Below, in pieces: positions 1 to 5,085 of a stretch of 5,085 nt of DNA. A model generated the notes under the pieces. It saw only the letters and a program-made list of their open reading frames with translations. It had not been told where the DNA came from and made no database searches. Made by a program: the position numbers and the translations under genes. The stretch covers positions 1-5,085 of the forward strand of contig JANYAA010000001.1 in assembly GCA_025355255.1 (NCBI GenBank), read 5' to 3'. Each line of letters starts with the position of its first letter. Position 1 is the stretch's first letter. Origin of the DNA: Chloroflexota bacterium (GTDB lineage Bacteria > Chloroflexota > Limnocylindria > Limnocylindrales > CSP1-4).

Positions 1-58
1 GTCGCGGATGAGGCGACGGCGCGATTCGCCCTGCGTGATCACCAGGCGTGGCGCGCGG

Positions 59-331
59 TTAGCGCAGGAACGTCTTGGCGCAGGTCCCGTCGCAGACGAC
101 GTACACGGCGTGCTTCTCAGCCGCGTAGCCAGCGGCGTGGAGCAGACCGGCGCAGCCCTTTGTGGGGCACTTGTAGACCCACCAGCGGTCCTGCGCGTCC
201 AGCGGCGTGGTGTCCGCCGCCAGCGTGGCTGCGAGATCCTCCCGCGCCGCCAGCAGCGACGTGATCGTCTCGGCGCGCTGCGCCTCAGGCTCGCTTGTGT
301 AGGGGTAGCTCTGGCCGACGTTCGAGGTCAA
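59..331 (-). CDS. Small hypothetical protein with two cysteine pairs (possible zinc ribbon)
   Basis: I do not recognise this 90-residue protein and can give no function. The frame stays open upstream to an ATG at 409, but the better start is the TTG at 331-329, because GGAGG lies exactly five bases ahead of it (341-337). The ATG version would add 26 residues rich in Arg, Ser and Pro that look untranslated. The N-terminal part (about residues 16-40) is Ala/Glu/Leu-rich and probably helical. The C-terminal part has C55-x4-C60 within YKCPTKGC and C80-x3-C84 within VVCDGTCAK, with aromatic residues W50, W51 and Y53 just before. Two cysteine pairs 19 residues apart resemble a small treble-clef or zinc-ribbon fold, although the spacings are not the classic CxxC, so metal binding is inferred. 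No signal peptide or membrane segment is seen, so it is probably cytosolic. It follows the gamma-glutamyltransferase gene by 99 bases. A TGGTATCCT at 408-400 could be an extended -10 box giving it its own promoter. Confidence 0.65.
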   Translation of the reverse strand: MTSNVGQSYPYTSEPEAQRAETITSLLAAREDLAATLAADTTPLDAQDRWWVYKCPTKGCAGLLHAAGYAAEKHAVYVVCDGTCAKTFLR

Positions 332-336
332 CGATG

Positions 337-341
337 CCTCC
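337..341 (-). promoter_or_regulatory. Ribosome binding site that sets a TTG start
   Basis: GGAGG on the minus strand, followed by the five-base spacer CATCG and then TTG in the frame of the small cysteine-containing protein. It is a full match to the Shine-Dalgarno core at good spacing, and is the reason for preferring TTG at 331 over the ATG at 409, which lies upstream of this site. Confidence 0.65.
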
Positions 342-408
342 GGAATTCCATGCGAAGCCGGCGGCAATCGGTGTGAGCGCGGCTGCCACCGGCGGGCCGA
401 GGATACCA

Positions 409-428
409 CTCGGCTACCTTCAGCCGAG
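409..428 (-). terminator. Perfect stem-loop just after the gamma-glutamyltransferase stop codon
   Basis: On the minus strand CTCGGCT and AGCCGAG form a perfect 7-bp stem around the six-base loop GAAGGT, starting three bases after the TGA at 433-431. The position is right for a transcription terminator or an mRNA 3' stabiliser between this gene and the next. No T-run follows (the next bases are TGGTATCC), so it is not a canonical intrinsic terminator, and partial read-through to the small downstream gene is possible. Confidence 0.35.
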
Positions 429-430
429 CC

Positions 431-2119
431 TCAGCGGACGGCTGCGAGCCCCGCGCTGCGCGGATCCGCGACGGCCGCAAGCGTGCCGCCGGCGGCCGGT
501 CCGCCGTCCACCAGCTCGATGGCGTGTTCGTGGCCAAGGCCGCCGTCAAAGCCAACTCGGCCCACCTTGTGGCCCAGCGCCCGGAGCCCGGCTTCGACAC
601 CGTCGCCCAGCGCGCCATCGGCTAGCACCCGCGTCGGCGGCGCCAGCCACCCTTCCGGCTCCACTGTGATGCGCGGCGCAGCAACGGCGGTGGCGATGTC
701 GGCGCCGCCGTCCACCAGCGCGGATACGAGCTGCACGTGGATCTGGGGCTGGATGTCGCCGCCCATGGACCCGGCCACGATCCACGGCCGCGGCGAGCCC
801 TCGCGGAACAGCATGCCGGGAAGCAGCGTGTGGGCCGTGCGGCGCCCGGGTTGGAGCGCGTTGGGGTGTGTCGCGTCCAGCGAGAACGAGGCGCCGCGGT
901 CCTGGTAGTGGATCCCCGTGACGGGGTCCAAAACGCCTGAGCCAAACCCCGCCGCGTTGGACTGGATGAGGCTGACGGCGTTCCCGTCAGCGTCCACCAC
1001 CGCCAGATAGATCGTCCCGCCCACCAGCGTCCGGACGGGGGTGGGGACGGGATCTGCCCGCCGCGGGTTGATGCGCGCGGCCAGATCTCGAGCGTGCTCC
1101 GCGGAGAGCAGCCAGTCCGTGGGGATGCCTCGGAAGGCCGGATCCGAAAGCGTTGCGTCGCGATCGGCGAAGACAAGCTTCGCCGCCTCCAGCCAGAGGT
1201 GCGGCCAGGAAGCGTCGATCCAGCCGCGCCCGCCAAAGCCCTTGCCGGCCGCCGGCGAGAACTGCTCCAGCACGTTGAGCATCTGGAGCGCGTGGATGCC
1301 GCTGCTGTTGGGCGGATGCGTGGTCACGCGGACGCCGCGATACGTGGTTGCGAGCGGCGTGGTCCAGTCGCTGTGGTGGGCGTGGAGGTCAGCGAAGGTG
1401 TGCGTGCCTCCGGCCGCCGCCAGCCCCGCGGCGATGCGCTCGGCCAGATCGCCGTCGTAGTACTCGTCAAACCCTTGGTCCGCCAGCGTCCGCAGCGTTG
1501 CCGCCAGCGCCGGCAGTCGGATGACCTCGCCTGGCTTCCACGGCCGCCCGTTTGGCCGCCAGACGGACCGGAAGCCAGCCGTCCACGGCTCGTGGCCAAT
1601 GGACTGGTCCGTGCCTTCCACGGCGTTGATCAGCCCGTCCCACGCAGGAAAGCCCGCATCGGCATGCTCAATCGCGGCAGCCAGCACGGCTGCGCGCGAC
1701 AGGCGGCCCCAGCGCCCGTGGGTGTCTGCCCAGGAGCGGACCGCGCCAGGGATCGTGATCGGCAGGGGCCCGCGCAGTGGCACACGGTCAAGCCCGGCAT
1801 CCCGCAGCCCGTCGGGGTTGATCCCCAATGACGCCCTCCCGGACCCGTTGAGCGCAACCTGCTCGCCCGCTGCCTCGTCCCAGACCAGCCAGAACGCGTC
1901 GCCGCCGATCCCGCATCCGTTGGGCATCACCACGCCCAGGACGGCGTTGGTGGCGATGGCCGCGTCAACCGCATGGCCTCCCGCTGCCAGCACGGCAAGA
2001 CCCGCCGCCGTGGCGAGGTGGTGCGGCGCAACCACAGCGCCGCGCGCGCCCCGGACGAGCCGGGCAGGGACCAGCGCGGCCTCAGCCACCTGCCGGACCA
2101 GCCTTTGGGCCGCCGCCAT
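431..2119 (-). CDS. ggt: Gamma-glutamyltransferase family Ntn-hydrolase, cytosolic (YwrD/acylase-like type)
   Basis: This is an autoprocessing Ntn-hydrolase of the gamma-glutamyltranspeptidase family, which cleaves or transfers gamma-glutamyl (or related acyl) groups. With this start it has 562 residues, the usual family length. The N-terminal core is at about 26-76, with RGAVVAPHHLATAAG, GGHAVDAA and MPNGCGIGGDAF; R95 in NGSGRAS matches the arginine that binds the substrate carboxylate. The nucleophile and self-cleavage residue should be Thr369 in GGTIYLAVVDADGNAVS. GIHYQDRGASFSLD (402-415), TAHTLLPGM (428-436) and the oxyanion-loop motif GSMGGDIQPQ (450-459) follow. Thr-Ile-Tyr instead of Thr-Thr-His, and HTLLP instead of the SSMSP motif of the E. 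coli enzyme, place it with YwrD-like or acylase-like members whose natural substrates are poorly known. No signal peptide is seen. Start choice: ATG 2152 overlaps the upstream gene by 71 bases and has no ribosome site; ATG 2119 has GGAGGG 13 bases ahead; GTG 2089 would overlap by only eight bases. All three precede the conserved domain. Confidence 0.9.
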   Translation of the reverse strand: MAAAQRLVRQVAEAALVPARLVRGARGAVVAPHHLATAAGLAVLAAGGHAVDAAIATNAVLGVVMPNGCGIGGDAFWLVWDEAAGEQVALNGSGRASLGINPDGLRDAGLDRVPLRGPLPITIPGAVRSWADTHGRWGRLSRAAVLAAAIEHADAGFPAWDGLINAVEGTDQSIGHEPWTAGFRSVWRPNGRPWKPGEVIRLPALAATLRTLADQGFDEYYDGDLAERIAAGLAAAGGTHTFADLHAHHSDWTTPLATTYRGVRVTTHPPNSSGIHALQMLNVLEQFSPAAGKGFGGRGWIDASWPHLWLEAAKLVFADRDATLSDPAFRGIPTDWLLSAEHARDLAARINPRRADPVPTPVRTLVGGTIYLAVVDADGNAVSLIQSNAAGFGSGVLDPVTGIHYQDRGASFSLDATHPNALQPGRRTAHTLLPGMLFREGSPRPWIVAGSMGGDIQPQIHVQLVSALVDGGADIATAVAAPRITVEPEGWLAPPTRVLADGALGDGVEAGLRALGHKVGRVGFDGGLGHEHAIELVDGGPAAGGTLAAVADPRSAGLAAVR

Positions 2120-3449
2120 CGTCCGAGAGCGGCCCTCCGACGTGGTGCTCATATCCGCGAAGCTGGCGGATGGGCAGCACGGCCACGGCGAGCAGCACCA
2201 CCGAGGCGCCGAAGATGCCGTCGAGCCCGTAGACCTGCGCGGCCAGACCTCCCAGCGTGCTGCCGATGATCTGGCCCAGCCCCAGGAACACGGAGTACAG
2301 GCCCATAATCGCGCCCCGGTCGTCCGGGTACGCCTCGGTCATGTCCGCGAGCAGGCCGATCGCCGCCGGCGTTGCGCCCGCAAGGACAAACAATCCCGCG
2401 CCAGCCACGCCGATGAGCGCCAGCGTGACCGGCATCGGCAGGCCCGCGGCGTGGTTGATCCCGGCGCCGGCGACCAGCAGGACGCCGCCGCCGGCGATGC
2501 CGCGCAAGATGATCGTCGTGCGCTTCGTGTCCTTGAAGCGGCCGCCCCAATAGAACAGGCCGGCGAAGAAGAGCAGACCGCCAGCACCCAGACCCAGGCT
2601 GATCTGGACTGGCGAGAAGCCGCCCATCAGCTGCTGGCTCGCGAACGCGGGATCGGGCGCCCGGACAAGCTGGAAGAGCGTCTGGCTTGTGTACAGGCCA
2701 AGCGTCGCGTTGATGGCGATCCAGGTTGGCGCGAGGAGCCACACGTGGCTGCCCTTCAGGATCCGCTTGTAGCGCCCGAGACCCTCTTGCTTGTCATGGT
2801 TTGCCGCCCCGGGCTTCGGCTCTGCATCCTTCCGCACGCCAGAGCGGTACAGGGCGAAGGAGAGCGCGTACAGCACCGCGTTGATCAAGAACGCCCAGGC
2901 GTGCAGCAGCGGGAAGAGGAAGCCCGCCAGCACCATGCCCACCATGAGCCCCGCCAGCGTGGCCGCCTCAAAGCGAGCCACGGCCTTGCCGCGGGCGACC
3001 TCGTTGGTGGCCGTTGCGAAGGCGATGAACCCTAGGATTGAGGGGACCGACGCCGCCGTGGAGCCGCCCTCAAGGAGCCGCGTGGCGCCGATGACCAGCA
3101 GGCTGGTGGTAAACGTCGTGATCACGACCGCGACGGCGCCGAAGGCCGGGCCCACCAGCATCATCCGCCGATGGCCGAGGCGGTCCGACAAGATGCCGAA
3201 GATGGGCGAGCCCACGAGCTCCGACAGGTAGAACAACGCGCCCAGGATCCCCACCTCCCAAGGCTGGACGGCGTTGGCGCCGAACTCGGGGAACGAGGCG
3301 TAGTAGAAGAGCAGCATCGTGCCGGTGACGCCCGTCGCGAGGCGCAGGGTGAATGTGCCCAGGGTGACCGCCAGCACCGGCGCGCCGCCAGAAGGCAGGC
3401 TGCGGAGCTCGTCGATCAGGCTGGTGGGGGCGCTGGGCGTGGTCGTCAT
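2082..3449 (-). CDS. MFS transporter, 12 membrane segments
   Basis: This is a 455-residue inner-membrane transporter of the major facilitator superfamily, moving a small molecule by proton or ion coupling; its substrate is unknown. Hydrophobic segments fall at about 25-50, 66-86, 98-120, 132-147, 163-182, 184-201, 236-256, 283-302, 312-332, 339-360, 378-402 and 410-427, in the 6+6 pattern, with a charged central loop at 202-232. Motif A is FGILSDRLGHRR (84-95), between helices 2 and 3, and RLLEGGSTAASVPS (123-136) is a motif-B-like segment of helix 4. The second half contains ADMTEAYPDDRGAIMGLYS (368-386), a pattern common in drug or metabolite exporters. The C-terminus (about 431-455) is a Gly/Pro-rich tail encoded where the next gene's start region overlaps. 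The start has no clear Shine-Dalgarno site, only GGGGCG directly ahead of ATG. TACGCT eight bases upstream (3463-3458) would allow a nearly leaderless transcript. It is probably an operon with the following gamma-glutamyltransferase gene. Confidence 0.9.
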   Translation of the reverse strand: MTTTPSAPTSLIDELRSLPSGGAPVLAVTLGTFTLRLATGVTGTMLLFYYASFPEFGANAVQPWEVGILGALFYLSELVGSPIFGILSDRLGHRRMMLVGPAFGAVAVVITTFTTSLLVIGATRLLEGGSTAASVPSILGFIAFATATNEVARGKAVARFEAATLAGLMVGMVLAGFLFPLLHAWAFLINAVLYALSFALYRSGVRKDAEPKPGAANHDKQEGLGRYKRILKGSHVWLLAPTWIAINATLGLYTSQTLFQLVRAPDPAFASQQLMGGFSPVQISLGLGAGGLLFFAGLFYWGGRFKDTKRTTIILRGIAGGGVLLVAGAGINHAAGLPMPVTLALIGVAGAGLFVLAGATPAAIGLLADMTEAYPDDRGAIMGLYSVFLGLGQIIGSTLGGLAAQVYGLDGIFGASVVLLAVAVLPIRQLRGYEHHVGGPLSDDGGGPKAGPAGG

Positions 3450-3482
3450 CGCCCCGAAGCGTAACGGGTGATGCGCGAACCC

Positions 3483-3510
3483 GATACGGTCGGCCGCGCT
3501 GGTCCGTATC
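3483..3510. promoter_or_regulatory. Perfect inverted repeat in the divergent promoter region (putative operator)
   Basis: GATACGG (3483-3489) and CCGTATC (3504-3510) are exact reverse complements separated by 14 bases, so the half-site centres lie 21 bp apart, two turns of the helix. It sits in the 131-base gap between the divergent MFS transporter and DegV-family genes, where their promoters must be. The right arm runs into TATCCT (3507-3512), a fair -10 candidate for the DegV-family gene giving a leader of about 60 bases; no -35 box is recognisable. Spacing and location suit a dimeric regulator acting on one or both genes. No regulator gene is present in the window. Confidence 0.35.
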
Positions 3511-3566
3511 CTTGGCGCCCAACAGGAGGGGTGTCCCTGCCGCGAGCCCGGCGGCAGCCGCTCAGA

Positions 3567-3571
3567 GGAGG
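3567..3571 (+). promoter_or_regulatory. Ribosome binding site of the DegV-family gene
   Basis: GGAGG (within AGAGGAGG) lies nine bases ahead of the ATG at 3581. It decides the start: the frame is open up to a TTG at 3512, but that longer version would add 23 Ala/Arg/Pro-rich residues in front of the conserved DegV N-terminus (TRVAIITDSASD) and has no comparable site. Confidence 0.8.
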
Positions 3572-3580
3572 CCCGCCAGC

Positions 3581-4429
3581 ATGACCCGAGTCGCGATCAT
3601 CACGGACTCAGCCAGCGACATGCCGCCGGATGTGGCGGCGCGCGATGGCATCGCCGTCATCCCGCTGTTTGTCAGCTTTGGCGAGGCAACGTTCCGCCCC
3701 AACGTCACGCTCACCACGGACGAGTTCTGGGTGCGCATGCTGGCCCCTGATGCGCCGTTCCCCACCACGGCCGCGGCGCCGCCAGGCGACTTCCTCAACG
3801 CGTTCAACGCGGCCTTTGCGGCTGGCGCTGAGTCCGTGATCTGCGTGCTGGTCTCGGGCGACCTCTCAGGCACCTGCAAGAGCGCGGCCGTCGCCGCGGG
3901 CATGCTGCCCGACAAGGACATCCGCATCGTGGACTCGCGCAGCGCCTCGATGGGGGTGGGGCTGCTGGCGCAGCTTGGCGCAGGGCTGGCCGCGCAGGGC
4001 AAGTCCGGCGCTGAGATCGCCGAGACGCTTGAGGCTCGCAAGGCCGATATCGACCTCTTCGTCACCCTCGACACGCTGGAGTACCTCAAGCGCGGCGGCC
4101 GGATCAGCGGTGCCAGCGCGGTCATCGGCTCGATGCTCTCCATCAAGCCGATCATCACGGTGGTGGACGGCAAGGTTGAGAACTTCGAGCGTGTGCGGTC
4201 ACGCCTGAAGGCCCGCGAGCGCACGCTGGAGCTGCTGACGTCGCGCCTCGTGGAGCGCGCCGCCATCCTGCACACCACGCAGGCCGACGTTGACGAGTTC
4301 CGCAATCAGTTCATCGCCCGTGCCGGCATCGACCCCTCGGCTGTCCAGACGATGACGGTCGGGCCGTCTGTCGGCCCGCATCTCGGGCCCGGCTGCGTGG
4401 GCGCTGTGGTGCTGCTCAAGGCGCAGTAG
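3581..4429 (+). CDS. DegV family fatty-acid-binding protein
   Basis: This is a complete 282-residue DegV-family protein, the normal length. Family members are soluble cytosolic proteins that hold one fatty acid; in Firmicutes the FakB members present it to the kinase FakA for phosphorylation and entry into phospholipid. Conserved blocks appear in order: IITDSASDM (6-14); TTAAPPGDF (62-70, equivalent to the TSQPS block that binds the carboxylate); VLVSGDLSGTCKSA (89-102); VDSRSASMGVGLL (117-129); LDTLEYLKRGGRIS (163-176); MLSIKPII (185-192); and VGPSVGPHLGPGCVG (260-274), whose His267 matches the histidine contacting the lipid head group. The ATG follows GGAGG at good spacing. The gene is divergent from the MFS transporter and appears to be transcribed alone, with 282 bases before the next gene and no obvious U-tract terminator. 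No FakA-like gene is visible, so a role in fatty acid activation is inferred from the family only. Confidence 0.95.
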   Translation: MTRVAIITDSASDMPPDVAARDGIAVIPLFVSFGEATFRPNVTLTTDEFWVRMLAPDAPFPTTAAAPPGDFLNAFNAAFAAGAESVICVLVSGDLSGTCKSAAVAAGMLPDKDIRIVDSRSASMGVGLLAQLGAGLAAQGKSGAEIAETLEARKADIDLFVTLDTLEYLKRGGRISGASAVIGSMLSIKPIITVVDGKVENFERVRSRLKARERTLELLTSRLVERAAILHTTQADVDEFRNQFIARAGIDPSAVQTMTVGPSVGPHLGPGCVGAVVLLKAQ

Positions 4430-4509
4430 CCGCACGAAGACCGGCCGCACTGCACCGCCCGACGTCGCAGCCCGAGGCGGCACCCTGCCACCCGACAGGG
4501 ACGAACGGG

Positions 4510-4553
4510 TGACGGATTGGTTGCGACAGAGTGACGGTCGGCCCGTCAGACTC
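4510..4553. promoter_or_regulatory. Clustered TGACGG sites with a hairpin upstream of glutamate dehydrogenase
   Basis: TGACGG occurs at 4510-4515 and again at 4532-4537, 22 bp apart, followed by the inverted copy CCGTCA at 4543-4548. The last two form a perfect 6-bp palindrome around TCGGC, which extends by GAG (4529-4531) with CTC (4551-4553) across a two-base bulge to nine pairs. The group ends 13 bases before the TATACT box at 4567, so its right arm occupies the -35 position. That suits an operator for a regulator of the downstream gene. It could instead be the transcription end of the DegV-family gene, but no T-run follows. Confidence 0.35.
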
Positions 4554-4566
4554 GGGACCCCGTGGC

Positions 4567-4572
4567 TATACT
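4567..4572 (+). promoter_or_regulatory. Candidate -10 box for glutamate dehydrogenase
   Basis: TATACT matches five of six bases of the TATAAT consensus and is one of very few AT-rich stretches in this GC-rich gap. No good -35 box lies 16-18 bases upstream (CCGTCA at 4543-4548 is the nearest, matching TTGACA at three positions), so the promoter may depend on an activator. Transcription would begin near 4579, leaving a leader of about 130 bases. Confidence 0.45.
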
Positions 4573-4594
4573 CGGGCACGAGAGGCGGTTCGCA

Positions 4595-4675
4595 ACGACC
4601 TCACGGCCGCAGGGGCGGCCGAGGCACACGAACTCCCGTGGGGTCGTCCGGAAGACGGCCCATCGCTCCGGGACG
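4595..4675 (+). promoter_or_regulatory. Potential structured 5' leader of glutamate dehydrogenase
   Basis: ACGACCTCAC (4595-4604) pairs with GTGGGGTCGT (4638-4647) over ten bases, with one G-U wobble. Stacked directly inside is a perfect hairpin, GGCCGC (4605-4610) with GCGGCC (4615-4620) around AGGG. A further helix, CGTCCGGA (4645-4652) with TCCGGGACG (4667-4675, one bulged G), shares CGT at 4645-4647 with the first, so the two full helices exclude each other at those bases. Such competition is typical of regulatory leaders, but GC-rich DNA forms stems easily and I do not recognise a known riboswitch class. Nothing in this stretch looks like a gene. Confidence 0.3.
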
Positions 4676-4711
4676 GCGTCCACCGCCCCACCACGAGGAT
4701 CGTGCAGCTCC

Positions 4712-5085
4712 ATGACGACGGAGAGCGCAACAGCGCCCATCAACGCCTGGCAGGTCGCGCAGCACCAGTTCGACCTGGCCGCCGAGATGCTCAACCTTGA
4801 CCCCGGCCTTCGCCGCGTGCTTCGTGAGCCGCGCCGGGAACTAACGGTCCACTTCCCGGTCAAGATGGACGACGGATCCGTCCAGGTTTTCACCGGCTAT
4901 CGCGTGCAGCACAACCTCGGCCGCGGTCCGGCCAAGGGCGGCATCCGCTACCACCAGGACGTCTCGCTCGACGAGGTCAAGGCCCTCGCGATGTGGATGA
5001 CCTGGAAGTGCGCGGTCGTCGGCATCCCGTACGGCGGCGGCAAGGGCGGCGTCATCGTGGATCCGAAGAAGCTCAGCCAGAAGGA
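4712..5085 (+). CDS. gdhA: Glutamate dehydrogenase, N-terminal part (cut by window end)
   Basis: These are the first 124 codons, running off the window, of a glutamate dehydrogenase, the cytosolic enzyme that interconverts glutamate with 2-oxoglutarate and ammonia using NAD(P). About 70% of the protein is missing (full length is usually 415-430 residues), including the Rossmann cofactor domain, so NAD or NADP preference cannot be judged. The dimerisation domain is clear: [20 protein letters not shown] (46-65), [16 protein letters not shown] (66-81), [12 protein letters not shown] (95-106) and [16 protein letters not shown] (107-122). Lys75, Lys99 and Lys111 match the substrate-binding and catalytic lysines (K89, K113 and K125 of the Clostridium symbiosum enzyme). 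Lys75 in AKGGIR argues for glutamate rather than leucine or phenylalanine, whose dehydrogenases lack it. GGGKGG, where many bacterial enzymes have GGAKGG, recalls thermococcal enzymes. The ATG at 4712 has only a distant GAGG, 13 bases ahead, as ribosome site; no better in-frame start is seen. Confidence 0.93.
   Translation, partial: MTTESATAPINAWQVAQHQFDLAAEMLNLDPGLRRVLREPRRELTVHFPVKMDDGSVQVFTGYRVQHNLGRGPAKGGIRYHQDVSLDEVKALAMWMTWKCAVVGIPYGGGKGGVIVDPKKLSQK

Noticed and set aside
1..669. Plus-strand frame 1 is open from the window edge to 669, and its first 26 residues look fairly protein-like
   Set aside because: Beyond residue 26 it becomes Arg/Pro-rich and runs opposite two better-supported genes. 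With only 58 free bases at the edge there is not enough to call a gene end. A minus-strand GTG at 42-40 opening a frame off the edge is equally unsupported.
1521..3035. Open frame of 504 codons on the plus strand, opposite the hydrolase and transporter
   Set aside because: It is antisense to two well-supported genes, consists mostly of Arg, Ala and Pro with no recognisable domain, and is the expected by-product of high GC at third codon positions.
3562..4305. Open frame of 247 codons on the minus strand, opposite the DegV-family gene
   Set aside because: It is Ser/Arg/Ala-rich without domains and lies opposite a full-length conserved protein, so it is a shadow frame.
4353..4368. TGACGGTCGGGCCGTC near the end of the DegV-family gene, 15 of 16 bases identical to 4532-4547
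   Set aside because: This copy encodes the conserved VGPSVG segment of the protein, so codon choice and GC bias explain it; two short GC-rich copies are not enough to claim a repeat family.
4483..4500. CCCTG-N8-CAGGG stem downstream of the DegV-family gene as an intrinsic terminator
   Set aside because: The stem is only five pairs with an eight-base loop and no T-run follows; a competing pairing (ACCCG 4490-4494 with CGGGT 4506-4510) is just as good.
4595..4711. Glutamine riboswitch (glnA type) in the glutamate dehydrogenase leader
   Set aside because: The gene context is suggestive and GGAAGACGG superficially recalls the motif, but the conserved core I know for that class is not present.
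4509..4715. Small plus-strand frame of 68 codons between the DegV-family and glutamate dehydrogenase genes
   Set aside because: It has Arg/Gly/Pro-rich composition, no ribosome site and no motif, and it overlaps the promoter elements and leader structure. The overlapping frame at 4531-4800 runs into glutamate dehydrogenase out of frame.

Overview
This is a GC-rich bacterial window with a standard gene layout and no mobile element, CRISPR array, tRNA or rRNA that I can see. The encoded glutamate dehydrogenase start, the DegV-family protein and the codon use (strong G/C in third positions) would fit a high-GC lineage such as Chloroflexota/Thermomicrobia or Actinomycetota. That placement is an impression from remembered protein sequences, not a demonstrated one.

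Layout. Positions 1-58 hold nothing I can assign. Reading leftward on the minus strand from about 3449 there are three genes: a 12-helix MFS transporter (3449-2082), a cytosolic gamma-glutamyltransferase-family Ntn-hydrolase (about 2119-431) whose start overlaps the transporter's end, and, after a 99-base gap with a perfect stem-loop, a 90-residue protein with four cysteines that starts at TTG (331-59). A 131-base divergent region (3450-3580) separates these from the plus-strand genes and carries a perfect inverted repeat GATACGG-N14-CCGTATC. On the plus strand lie a complete DegV-family lipid-binding protein (3581-4429) and the first 124 codons of a glutamate dehydrogenase (4712 to the window end). 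The 282 bases between them hold no credible gene but do contain clustered TGACGG sites, a TATACT -10 box and a leader that can fold into a long helix.

How the genes fit together. The transporter and the gamma-glutamyltransferase are probably co-transcribed and translationally coupled, which suggests export or uptake of a compound that the hydrolase splits or acylates inside the cell. The substrate cannot be read from sequence. Glutamate released by such an enzyme could feed glutamate dehydrogenase, but those two genes are on opposite strands about 2.6 kb apart, so a shared pathway is only a suggestion. DegV proteins bind fatty acids; no fatty acid kinase (FakA) gene is visible here.

I did not find a convincing new biological system. 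The points most worth checking are the structured, operator-rich region ahead of the glutamate dehydrogenase, the palindrome between the divergent genes, and the small cysteine-containing protein.
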